The translations under genes were made by a program, and so were the position numbers. 33,460 bases of DNA, from assembly GCA_903874955.1 (NCBI GenBank), contig CAIQTY010000012.1, positions 1 through 33,460 of the forward strand, written 5' to 3'. Positions 17,823-25,158 of this stretch are shown in pieces (positions within the stretch are counted from its first letter, which is position 1; each line of letters starts with the position of its first letter). The notes under the pieces were generated by a model, which did no database searches, had not been told where the DNA came from, and was given only the letters and a program-made list of their open reading frames with translations. Origin of the DNA: an uncultured Alphaproteobacteria bacterium (GTDB lineage: Bacteria; Pseudomonadota; Alphaproteobacteria; Paracaedibacterales; CAITNM01).

Positions 17823-19622
17823 CTACTTTTTAACTTCAATTCTTTGGGTTATATGGAGTTCTTTAAGTCGCTCTGACGCCACCTTTGAAGGTGCTTGCAT
17901 CAATAAATCCTGCCCTTGCTGATTCAGCGGGAATGCAATAATTTCACGGATGTTAGGCTCATCAGCTAGCAGCATAACAATCCGATCAACCCCAGGAGCG
18001 CAGCCACCATGGGGGGGAGCACCAAATTTAAAAGCATTGAGCAATCCACCAAAGCGGTCTTCAACATCTTGCTTTGTGTAGCCGGCTATTTCAAAAGCCC
18101 TGTACATTACCTCTGGTAAATGGTTACGAATCGCCCCGCTGCAGAGCTCAATGCCATTGCAAACAATGTCATATTGGAACGCTTTAATATCTAATGGATT
18201 CCTTGAATTAAGCGTATCTAAACCACCCTGAGGCATGGAAAAAGGATTGTGGGAAAAATCGATCTTGCCGGTATCTTCATCCTGTTCATACATAGGAAAA
18301 TCAACAATCCAGCAGAATTTGAAGGCATTTTTTTCAATAATATCAAGTTCTTGGGCAATTTTTGTTCGTGCTAACCCTGCATTTTTAGCCGCTTTCATGG
18401 CTTTCATATCGCAAACAAAAAATACGCTTGAACCAGCACCCACGCTGCAAGTTTCCTGCAAGGTTTTTAGCTGATCGTCATTTAAAAATTTAGCAATTGG
18501 TCCTTTAGCACCATCAGCTGCAAAACTAATATAGCCAAGGCCTGGCATGCCAGATTCTTGGGCCCACGAATTCAATTTGTCAAAGAAACTGCGGGGCTGG
18601 CCTTCAGTACCGGGCACACCTATGCCACGCACCACACCGCCACCAGCTACAACTTTTGCAAAAACACTAAAACCAGAATCTTTAAAAACTTCCGAAACAT
18701 CATTGATTAACAAAGGATTACGCAGGTCTGGTTTATCACTTCCATATTTCAGCATGGAATCATCGAACTTAATGCGTGGATAAGGATGCGAAGCAACCGC
18801 TTTGCCATTAGCAAATTCTTCAAACACGCCAGTTAGAACAGGTTCGATAGCATTAAATACATCGTCCTGGGTTACGAAGGACATTTCAACATCTAATTGA
18901 TAAAATTCCCCAGGGGACCGATCTGCCCTGGCATCCTCATCACGAAAGCAAGGAGCGATCTGGAAGTAGCGGTCGAACCCTGCCACCATAAGCAGCTGTT
19001 TAAACTGCTGAGGAGCCTGGGGCAATGCATAAAAATGCCCAGGATGCATACGGCTTGGCACTAAAAAGTCTCTTGCCCCTTCTGGAGAAGATGATGTAAG
19101 AATCGGCGTTTGATATTCCAAAAAGTCTTGTGCCACCATGCGGGTGCGAATCGATTGAATCACTTTAGAACGCAACACTATATTTTGATGCAACTTTTCC
19201 CTGCGTAAATCTAAAAATCTGTAGGTAAGTCTTGTTTCTTCTGGAAAATCCGTTTCAGCGTTCACCTGCAAGGGCAACATCTCTGCCACCGATTGCACAG
19301 TTGCTTTTTCGATAACGAGTTCTACATCGCCGGTTGGCATTTTATCGTTAACCGCTTCTTGAGTACGCTTTACAACTTTTCCATCAAAGGTTACGACCGT
19401 TTCGTTCTTGAGCCCTTCGACAATTTTAAAAGCCGGAGAATCTTGTTCTAGCACACACTGAGTAAGCCCATAATGATCGCGCAGATCAATAAAAACCAGG
19501 TTACCATGGTCACGCTTGCGGTGCACCCACCCAGAAATGCGAACTTGTGCGTCAACATGAGACGCTCTTAACTCCCCACAGGTATGAGTACGATAAATAC
19601 TTGATAAAGAAGACAATGTCAT
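17823..19622 (-). CDS. aspS: Aspartyl-tRNA synthetase
   Basis: This cytosolic class II synthetase charges tRNA-Asp, and in many alphaproteobacteria also tRNA-Asn for later amidation. The 599-residue bacterial-type enzyme has the N-terminal OB-fold anticodon domain ([20 protein letters not shown]). Class II motif 2 is seen in [20 protein letters not shown]. An inserted GAD domain occupies roughly 290-420. Class II motif 3 is seen in [13 protein letters not shown] near residues 545-560. Length is normal. A weak ribosome-binding site (TAGGTT) precedes the ATG. Whether it is the non-discriminating form cannot be told from sequence alone. Confidence 0.97.
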   Translation of the reverse strand: MTLSSLSSIYRTHTCGELRASHVDAQVRISGWVHRKRDHGNLVFIDLRDHYGLTQCVLEQDSPAFKIVEGLKNETVVTFDGKVVKRTQEAVNDKMPTGDVELVIEKATVQSVAEMLPLQVNAETDFPEETRLTYRFLDLRREKLHQNIVLRSKVIQSIRTRMVAQDFLEYQTPILTSSSPEGARDFLVPSRMHPGHFYALPQAPQQFKQLLMVAGFDRYFQIAPCFRDEDARADRSPGEFYQLDVEMSFVTQDDVFNAIEPVLTGVFEEFANGKAVASHPYPRIKFDDSMLKYGSDKPDLRNPLLINDVSEVFKDSGFSVFAKVVAGGGVVRGIGVPGTEGQPRSFFDKLNSWAQESGMPGLGYISFAADGAKGPIAKFLNDDQLKTLQETCSVGAGSSVFFVCDMKAMKAAKNAGLARTKIAQELDIIEKNAFKFCWIVDFPMYEQDEDTGKIDFSHNPFSMPQGGLDTLNSRNPLDIKAFQYDIVCNGIELCSGAIRNHLPEVMYRAFEIAGYTKQDVEDRFGGLLNAFKFGAPPHGGCAPGVDRIVMLLADEPNIREIIAFPLNQQGQDLLMQAPSKVASERLKELHITQRIEVKK

Positions 19623-19834
19623 AACCTAGCTTATGTTTATTAATTGCATTTATTTATAGCCAGTTTTCTCGGATTTAGGTAGTAGGTTAAAGCTCTCAGC
19701 AAATGCAAAGTCGTTTGAAGTTGTTATAGATTTTTGAGCACCAATTGTATAGCACAAAGTTCCCCTGTAATATTTGCATTCAATAGACTTGTTATTTTGC
19801 ATCAACCTGCAATTTAAAAAAGAGGGAATTTAAA

Positions 19835-20512
19835 TTGATTGAGAAAGATATTGCATCAAGATTGGAACGAACAAAACTTTATACAGAACAACAAGTTGTC
19901 GAAGAAGTTTTAGAAGTAGCTGATAGAAGTTGGGAACTTCTTGAAAAAATAACAAAAATTATTGTTCCTGGAATGTTGGAATCAGATGCAGTTTTCGCGA
20001 TTAAAAAATTATTTGAAGAATCAAAAGTTGATCGCATTTGGCATCCTGTCCATGCGCGGTTTGGTAAAAATACAATTTTACAATTTCACCAACAAGCATC
20101 AACAGACGTACGTCTGCAAGAAGAAGACATCGCTTTTGTAGATATTGGTATTGTTTTCAACGCAGTTGAGGGTGATGTTGGCCACACGCTGGTATTTGGC
20201 GATAATCCTAACTATCACAAAATCCAAAAAGTCACAGAAGAAATATTTGAAGAAGCTGTTGCCTATTGGAAAAAATCATTTCCGACAGGCATTCAACTTT
20301 ATCAATTTATTCAGCAAATCACAGAACAAAAAGGATTCCAATTTAATTTAGATCCTGCAGGACATTTAATAGGATCCTACCCACATGTGGGTTGGAAGCG
20401 AGGTTTAAGTACCTACCCCAAATATCCTGAACCTGCAAATTGGATATTAGAAATTCAGATTTCAGACCCTAAACTGAATGTCGGCGGTTTTTTTGAAAAA
20501 ATACTTTTTTAA
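19835..20512 (+). CDS. M24-family (creatinase/aminopeptidase P fold) metallohydrolase
   Basis: The 225-residue protein has the pita-bread fold signature. FVDIGIVFNAVEGDVGHTLV supplies Asp103 and Asp114, PAGHLIGSYPH supplies His177, and Glu206 (NWILEIQIS) and Glu221 (GFFEKILF) complete the five expected metal ligands, so it is probably an active metalloenzyme. It is short, containing only the catalytic domain, and ends just after the last ligand. The start is TTG at 19835, supported by the ribosome-binding site AGAGGG about 8 bases upstream; no upstream ATG fits. Its stop overlaps that of the convergent MHS transporter by 4 bases. The substrate is unknown. An Xaa-Pro-peptidase-like or small-molecule hydrolase role is possible. 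Confidence 0.8.
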   Translation: MIEKDIASRLERTKLYTEQQVVEEVLEVADRSWELLEKITKIIVPGMLESDAVFAIKKLFEESKVDRIWHPVHARFGKNTILQFHQQASTDVRLQEEDIAFVDIGIVFNAVEGDVGHTLVFGDNPNYHKIQKVTEEIFEEAVAYWKKSFPTGIQLYQFIQQITEQKGFQFNLDPAGHLIGSYPHVGWKRGLSTYPKYPEPANWILEIQISDPKLNVGGFFEKILF

Positions 20513-21714
20513 CGGTGTTTCTTTACCTGCTGTCCAGATAAACCAACGCAAAAAAATGCCAACAATCCTATAATCGAAATGTAAATGCCCGGGACAACCG
20601 CCGAATGGGTCAAATGCCAAAGGCCAAGTCCAACCGCTGGAAAGCTTCTGCCAAGTATTTCCGATCCGATCGCTGTGCCAATTGCTATGGTTGTATAGCG
20701 ATTGTTTTTTTGAAATTCCCCTATATACCAGCGATGCAAGGGAATACAAAAGATTACCCCAAGGATAATTATCACAAGGCGGATTGCGATTGAACTTAAA
20801 AATCCAGCAAAAGGGATGCACCAAAATAAAAAGGGAATTGCTAACACTGCCAAAGCCGATGTGCCTAGCAAAATTTTTTTTGAATCGGTTTGTTTCATCA
20901 AGGGCCCTAAAACCATCAATAACCCCAAATCAAAAACCATAAGGGCAGTGTTTGATGTCATCAGGTTTTTCATCTCAATTGTTGTCACAATCCCAGCAAA
21001 ACTATTGAAAAATACAAAGGGTGCAGAATACAAAATGTAAGAAAATCCAGCAATCGGGATGAGTCTTAAGATCCTTCTCCAATCCATTTTTGTTTTAGAA
21101 ATATTTTTTTTAATAAAAGTATGTTTGCCTGAGGTTCGGCGCAACCACCAAGATAAAATCCCCGCAAGCAATGATCCATAAAACGGCCATTTCCAATATA
21201 GGTATGGTTTATCACAGCAAAATATTACGCTAGAAATGGCACAGGCCAGCAAAATACCCAGCATCTGGCTGCTAAGGTAGGTAGCTGTTACGCTGTATTG
21301 CTCAGTCGTTTCTGTGTCTTCCAGAACATATAGCCCGGCAATACTGGTCTCACCTGCTCCGAAAAAATTTTGCACTCCCCGTAAAATACACAAACTCAGG
21401 GCACCAAATATTCCCCAGTGTTCGTATGGTCGCAAGAGCGTAAAACAAAAGGTGGCAATAGTCATCCCCATGATAGTTGTCACCAAGACCCGATCAGGAC
21501 CTTTTTTGTCTGCCTGCTTTGAAAAATACCAAGCCCCAAGGGGCCTTGTTAAAAAGCCAACCATCATAATGCCGTAGGCCTCAACAAGGGTAATAACAGA
21601 ATCATCACTTCGGAAAAATATCGGAGCCAATATAGGCACTAAAAACCCATACAATGAGCTGTCAAAATGTTCAACGATGTTTGCTAAATAGGTCGCAATA
21701 CGGGCTTTTTTCAT
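20509..21714 (-). CDS. MHS-family MFS transporter under TPP riboswitch control (candidate thiamin importer)
   Basis: The 401-residue inner-membrane protein has about 12 hydrophobic segments. It begins KARIATYLANIVEHFDSSLY, like metabolite:H+ symporters related to ProP (the NxxEWYDF-type motif here reads NIVEHFD). The loop 2-3 MFS motif is GFLTRPLGAWYFSKQADKKG near residues 53-72. The decisive evidence is the TPP aptamer immediately upstream, whose 3' edge abuts the ribosome-binding region. TPP-repressed genes without thiamin-biosynthetic motifs are usually uptake systems, so thiamin or a precursor is the probable substrate (inference). The gene ends against the M24 gene with a 4-base overlap. 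Confidence 0.85.
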   Translation of the reverse strand: MKKARIATYLANIVEHFDSSLYGFLVPILAPIFFRSDDSVITLVEAYGIMMVGFLTRPLGAWYFSKQADKKGPDRVLVTTIMGMTIATFCFTLLRPYEHWGIFGALSLCILRGVQNFFGAGETSIAGLYVLEDTETTEQYSVTATYLSSQMLGILLACAISSVIFCCDKPYLYWKWPFYGSLLAGILSWWLRRTSGKHTFIKKNISKTKMDWRRILRLIPIAGFSYILYSAPFVFFNSFAGIVTTIEMKNLMTSNTALMVFDLGLLMVLGPLMKQTDSKKILLGTSALAVLAIPFLFWCIPFAGFLSSIAIRLVIIILGVIFCIPLHRWYIGEFQKNNRYTTIAIGTAIGSEILGRSFPAVGLGLWHLTHSAVVPGIYISIIGLLAFFCVGLSGQQVKKHR

Positions 21715-21720
21715 GCACTC

Positions 21721-21800
21721 TTCTTACGCTGGTATTAACCAGATCAAGTTATAGGGTTGGCCAAGCCTCTCAGCCCAAAATCGGGCACCCCTGGTGATGA
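21721..21800 (-). promoter_or_regulatory. TPP (THI-box) riboswitch
   Basis: On the minus strand the leader reads CACCAGGGGTGCCCGA, then GGGCTGAGAGGCTTGGCC and AACTTGATCTGGTTAATACC followed by AGCGTAAGAA. The CUGAGA core, the GAUCUGGxUAAUxCCAGCG block and the closing-stem GGGGUGC are all diagnostic of the thiamin pyrophosphate aptamer. The aptamer ends about 6 bases before the ATG at 21714, and its 3' AAGAAGAG is the only purine-rich ribosome-binding candidate. Control is therefore likely to be by hiding the translation start when TPP binds. Confidence 0.95.
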
Positions 21801-21805
21801 ATCGA

Positions 21806-21833
21806 AGTTAATGAATTATCCTTCAGCTGTCAA
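21806..21833 (-). promoter_or_regulatory. Candidate promoter for the riboswitch leader
   Basis: On the minus strand there is a perfect TTGACA (21828-21833), a 16-base spacer, and a weak -10, TTAACT (21806-21811). Transcription would start at about 21800, right at the aptamer's 5' edge, which supports the assignment. The poor -10 lowers confidence. Confidence 0.45.
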
Positions 21834-21920
21834 ATTCTTAGCTTAAATGCAGAAAAAAACTGTAGGCATTCAATTTATTAAAAAATAAAATAACGCTTGA
21901 TATTTGATTAATTAGTTGAC

Positions 21921-23291
21921 ATGAAACGAAATTCATTCAAAAATGTCGTGCTGATTTCTGAAATAAAATTTATTACTGTGAAACCGAGTTCGATAAAATT
22001 AACTGCCCATCAACGCAAAACCGTAAGCCTGCTCTCAGTCGGTACTTTTTTAGAATATTTCGATTTGATGCTATATGTTCATATGGCTTTCTTACTTAAC
22101 GAACTTTTTTTTCCAAAAGTAGATCCTTTCACAGCTTCTTTGCTATCAGCCTTTTCTTTTTGCTCTACCTATCTTTTGCGACCTTTCGGTGCACTTATTT
22201 TTGGGTATATCGGAGATTATATGGGCAGAAAAGCTGTCGTTATTATGACAACTTTCCTAATGGCCATATCATGCACCATCATTGCAGCTTCCCCAACATA
22301 TGCTCAAATTGGAATTACTGCTTCTTGGATTATTACTATATGCCGTGCTGTGCAAGGAATGGCAGCAACAGCTGAAGCCCGCGGGGCAGAAATTTATTTG
22401 ACAGAAAGCTCAAAACCACCACTGCAATACTGTTTAGTAACACTAATAACTGTATTTTCAGCATTAGGAACAACTGCAGCCCTTGGAGTCGCATCCATTT
22501 TTACCAGCAATAATGTCTACAACAATTCTTCAAGTTGGCGAATTGCTTTTTTAGTAGGCGCTGTTGTTGCCTTAGTAGGCACAGCTGGCAGAACAAGTTT
22601 GAGAGAAGCTGACGAATTCACGAACAAGAAAAAGAAACTTAAGAATCGCCTAGCTGAGAATAATATAGAAATAAGCGACATCAATGAAAAATATATCAAT
22701 GAAAAACCGAATCCATTAACATCAATATGTTATTTCGTTATTCAATGTGCTAGACCACCATGTTTTTATTTCATTTATATTTATTGTGGTGATCTTTTAA
22801 AACAGGAATTTGGATTCACGTCAGCTGAGGTAATTTCTCAAAATTTTTGGGTATCAATCGTGGATTTACTTGCAATAATAGGTCTCGCATACTTAAGCTT
22901 AAAAATGCCACCATTCAAAATCCTAAAAGCAAAATTTTACTTCTTTTTTGCAGCACTATTTTTCTTTCCCTTGGCTCTCACCTATTATAAAAGCCCGACT
23001 TGTATTTTGATTTTTCAGTGTATAGCTGCCATGTTTGTTTTTGATCATGTGCCTGCATCACCAATATTCTATAAATATTTCCCGATATTTAAAAGATTCA
23101 CCTATACAAGCTTTTTAAGTGCTTTGGCCAAGTTACTTACTTACTTTGCTACATCATTTGGGCTTGTTTACACTACCTCTTTTTTCGGGTATTGGGGGCT
23201 CTTTTGCATATTCATACCGGTTGGTATTGGCTTTATTATTAGTTTATCTCACTTTCAAAAATTGGAAGATCAGGCAGCTCGGAATGCTTAG
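21921..23291 (+). CDS. MHS-family MFS transporter (ProP-like)
   Basis: The 456-residue inner-membrane protein has about 12 transmembrane segments and belongs to the metabolite:H+ symporter branch. LLSVGTFLEYFDLMLYVHMA lies near residues 37-56. LLRPFGALIFGYIGDYMGRK carries the loop 2-3 MFS motif with the conserved Gly-Asp-x-x-Gly-Arg-Lys. It has the mid-protein charged loop EFTNKKKKLKNRLAEN expected between the two halves. Such transporters are multiplied in Rickettsiales and Holosporales. It is transcribed divergently from the riboswitch-controlled transporter but has no riboswitch of its own. The N-terminal 30 residues are polar, and a later start at an internal codon cannot be excluded. The substrate is unknown. 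Its 3' end overlaps the convergent HD gene by 53 bases. Confidence 0.82.
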   Translation: MKRNSFKNVVLISEIKFITVKPSSIKLTAHQRKTVSLLSVGTFLEYFDLMLYVHMAFLLNELFFPKVDPFTASLLSAFSFCSTYLLRPFGALIFGYIGDYMGRKAVVIMTTFLMAISCTIIAASPTYAQIGITASWIITICRAVQGMAATAEARGAEIYLTESSKPPLQYCLVTLITVFSALGTTAALGVASIFTSNNVYNNSSSWRIAFLVGAVVALVGTAGRTSLREADEFTNKKKKLKNRLAENNIEISDINEKYINEKPNPLTSICYFVIQCARPPCFYFIYIYCGDLLKQEFGFTSAEVISQNFWVSIVDLLAIIGLAYLSLKMPPFKILKAKFYFFFAALFFFPLALTYYKSPTCILIFQCIAAMFVFDHVPASPIFYKYFPIFKRFTYTSFLSALAKLLTYFATSFGLVYTTSFFGYWGLFCIFIPVGIGFIISLSHFQKLEDQAARNA

Positions 23292-23949
23292 AGAAGAAAA
23301 AGTAATCTTCATCAATCAAACCCGATTTTATGTTCGCGTTGTAACATTCTTTGTAAAGGTGATCACTTAAACTGGGAAGCTCAAGCATTTCACTTAGCAC
23401 CAAAAAGTATTTAAGTGTTTCATTAATAATTTTTTGCGCCTTCTCAGGAGATTTCGCCGCAATAGTTTTGATGTTATGCAGCCTATCGAATAGCTTGATT
23501 AGCAAGACATCATATTTTTTTGCTTGCCACAAAATTTCAACCATCTCAGCAGCACTAATTTTACCGAAGGACTTATCTCTTGTTAAGTCATCGACCTGAT
23601 TAGCAACCTTTTCTCCAAAAAGTTGAGCAATCATGTCACGAGAAAGGTCCGTATCTTCGATGGTGTCATGAAGAATGCTTACCACGATAGCATCAGTGTT
23701 AAAAAGATAATCACTTACCATATAGGCAACTTCTAGAGGATGGGTGTAGTAAGGCTCACCTGATTGTCTAAGCTGAGACCCATGATATTTACGAGCGTAA
23801 TAAATGGCTTTCTTGACAAGATCAACATCTACACGTTTGGCTGCTTTCTGATTTTTCAGAATAACTTTGTCAAGCAGTCTGTTCGTATAGTCACAAGACT
23901 TAAAATTTAAAATCCATTTTTCAGTATCTTCCAAATAAACCCCACACAT
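23239..23949 (-). CDS. HD-domain SpoT-like (p)ppGpp hydrolase, stand-alone
   Basis: The 236-residue protein consists essentially of the RelA/SpoT HD hydrolase domain. It has YHGSQLRQSGEPYYTHPLEV (His70), VVSILHDTIEDTD (His94-Asp95, Glu98-Asp99) and LLIKLFDRLHNIKTI (Asp155), so the metal-binding and catalytic residues of manganese-dependent ppGpp hydrolases are retained. No synthetase, TGS or ACT domain follows. It resembles the short SpoT-like genes of Rickettsia and the small alarmone hydrolases. The expected role is lowering (p)ppGpp or a related alarmone. The synthetase partner is not in this window. The C-terminal 18 codons or so are antisense to the end of the MHS transporter gene. Confidence 0.87.
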   Translation of the reverse strand: MCGVYLEDTEKWILNFKSCDYTNRLLDKVILKNQKAAKRVDVDLVKKAIYYARKYHGSQLRQSGEPYYTHPLEVAYMVSDYLFNTDAIVVSILHDTIEDTDLSRDMIAQLFGEKVANQVDDLTRDKSFGKISAAEMVEILWQAKKYDVLLIKLFDRLHNIKTIAAKSPEKAQKIINETLKYFLVLSEMLELPSLSDHLYKECYNANIKSGLIDEDYFFFSKHSELPDLPIFESEIN

Positions 23950-24000
23950 TATTTATCAATATCATGCATCTATATTCTGGTGTATGTTTTTCTAATTTGC

Positions 24001-24041
24001 AAGCGAGCAAAGTTCCTAAGTATACGGAACCTTGCTTACTT
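24001..24041 (-). terminator. Long hairpin after the RelE-like exported protein gene
   Basis: The arms 24001-24016 and 24026-24041 pair over 16 positions with two mismatches and one G-T, around a 9-base loop. It begins about 20 bases after the stop of the gene at 24062-24724 and precedes the HD gene. There is no T-tract on either strand, so it may be an mRNA 3' stabiliser or an imperfect intrinsic terminator. Confidence 0.5.
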
Positions 24042-24061
24042 AAAGCAATAGCCTAAGACTC

Positions 24062-24724
24062 TTATCGTCTACCGTAATGGTCCGGATCTCCAATTAAGCA
24101 AATTGAATCACCATCGATTCTAAAAATAATACGAGCTGTGCAACCAATGTTAATTTTATAAGCTTTTTTTTCTGAATAGAAATTTTGCATTTTTCCATTA
24201 TAAGGCTTTAACCCCACCTCAGAAACAGTAGTGATAAAATCATCAAATTGCTTTTTTTCGGAGTCATTTTCTGAAATAGCAAAATAGCTATTATATAGTC
24301 TCTCAATACTTTTGCTTTCATAGTATATGGTTTTGGGCTGCACCCTAAATGGAGATAAAGGTTTTTGATCATCTCGGTTTTGTCCTTCAACACTACCCTG
24401 CGAATATGTAGGGGTAATTTGCCTTTTCGGAGAAAATAGATCTTTTTTTTCAAGCCCATCAGCACGTGCCGCAGCGTATGCTTCATCAAAGCTCAAACCT
24501 TTACCAGCATACTTAAGAAGCATTTCTCGTCTATCACTTGGTAGTTCGCTAGCAAAATCTATTAAGTTTTGATCATCTTTATCTAGATTAACACTAACGG
24601 TAAGTTTCGTTGCAAACTTAGATAACACAAGATCATCCTTCATTAATTGGGAATCATCAGTAACAGAGGCTTTTGAATTTGACAGAAAAATTGTAAATAA
24701 CATTATGCAATAGACTTTTATCAT
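24062..24724 (-). CDS. Exported protein with a C-terminal RelE/YoeB-like domain
   Basis: The 220-residue protein begins with a likely signal peptide (MIKVYCIMLFTIFLSNSKAS, cleavage near residue 19). A polar, partly helical region (25-130) contains SELPSDRREMLLKYAGKGLS and FDEAYAAARADGL. Residues 132-220 resemble the RelE/ParE toxin fold: an N-terminal helical pair (KSIERLYNSYFAISENDSEK), then YKINIGCTARIIFRIDGDSI and CLIGDPDHYGRR, matching the family pattern ...Y(R/K)I..G..R(I/L)(I/V)(Y/F).(I/V)..D...(I/L)..... ending with a His-x-x-(x)-Arg-like terminus. No antitoxin gene is adjacent. The toxin-fold assignment is by pattern only. It could be a secreted effector or merely a fold relative. Confidence 0.55.
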   Translation of the reverse strand: MIKVYCIMLFTIFLSNSKASVTDDSQLMKDDLVLSKFATKLTVSVNLDKDDQNLIDFASELPSDRREMLLKYAGKGLSFDEAYAAARADGLEKKDLFSPKRQITPTYSQGSVEGQNRDDQKPLSPFRVQPKTIYYESKSIERLYNSYFAISENDSEKKQFDDFITTVSEVGLKPYNGKMQNFYSEKKAYKINIGCTARIIFRIDGDSICLIGDPDHYGRR

Positions 24725-24898
24725 AAAAACTCCAATCGCTAATTTTTAGATTAATGAATAAATGTCCTTATTTAAATAAAGATCATTTAATTATTTGAGC
24801 TAGCACGAAACTAGATTAACTATAAAAATGTTAAATTTTCGTTAATAGATTTTATTAATTAAAAAATAATTTATAATATTTTGTAACTATAAGATGAG
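24725..24898. other. AT-rich upstream region of the RelE-like gene
   Basis: This is a very AT-rich gene-free stretch. It includes the 12-base palindrome TTATTTAAATAA at 24768-24779 and a plus-strand TATAAT at 24872-24877 lacking a good -35. It should contain the promoter for the exported RelE-like protein gene, but I cannot place it. It adjoins the structured region at 24899-25090. Confidence 0.5.
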
Positions 24899-25090
24899 AA
24901 TTGGTGATAGAGCCAATGGTGGCTCTTAAAACCTCAATTTGGTATTTACCAATCCAAGATAGTTTCCCCAGAACTTAAGTAGCAGCACATAAGCGCTTTG
25001 GAGACTTAGTATGTAGGGGAATATGAATAGCTAGGTTTAACTGGATACTCCGACGGGGCCAGAGTAGAACTCTAGTAGCGGTGAGCATTT
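24899..25090. ncRNA. Candidate structured intergenic RNA of unknown class
   Basis: Base composition changes here from very AT-rich flanks to about balanced, and nested complementary segments appear. There is a perfect 7-base hairpin 24909-24915/24920-24926 (AGAGCCA/TGGCTCT). It is enclosed by ATTGGT 24900-24905/ACCAAT 24948-24953, which competes with a local hairpin TTGGT/ACCAA at 24939-24952. TTCCCC 24964-24969 pairs with GGGGAA 25016-25021, and TACTC 25046-25050 with GAGTA 25062-25066, the latter in conflict with AGAGT/ACTCT at 25061-25073. It has no long open frame and matches no RNA family I can name. A degraded group II intron fragment is possible. The strand is undecided. Confidence 0.35.
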
Positions 25091-25158
25091 TGTGTATTTT
25101 TCAATCTTTTGTGTTTGTCTAATCCCGAATTCAGGTTATTTAAAGCGCGTTCGCACCC

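Noticed and set aside
24208..24489. Alternative frame inside the RelE-like gene as a possible small antitoxin.
   Set aside because: It shares the strand but lacks its own ribosome-binding site and antitoxin features, and its codons follow the phase of the larger gene.
24899..25090. A group II intron or its remnant.
   Set aside because: Segments such as GACGGGGCCAGAGTAG are only vaguely suggestive. There is no domain V hairpin, no reverse transcriptase frame and no clear 5' splice motif, so it is kept only as an alternative.
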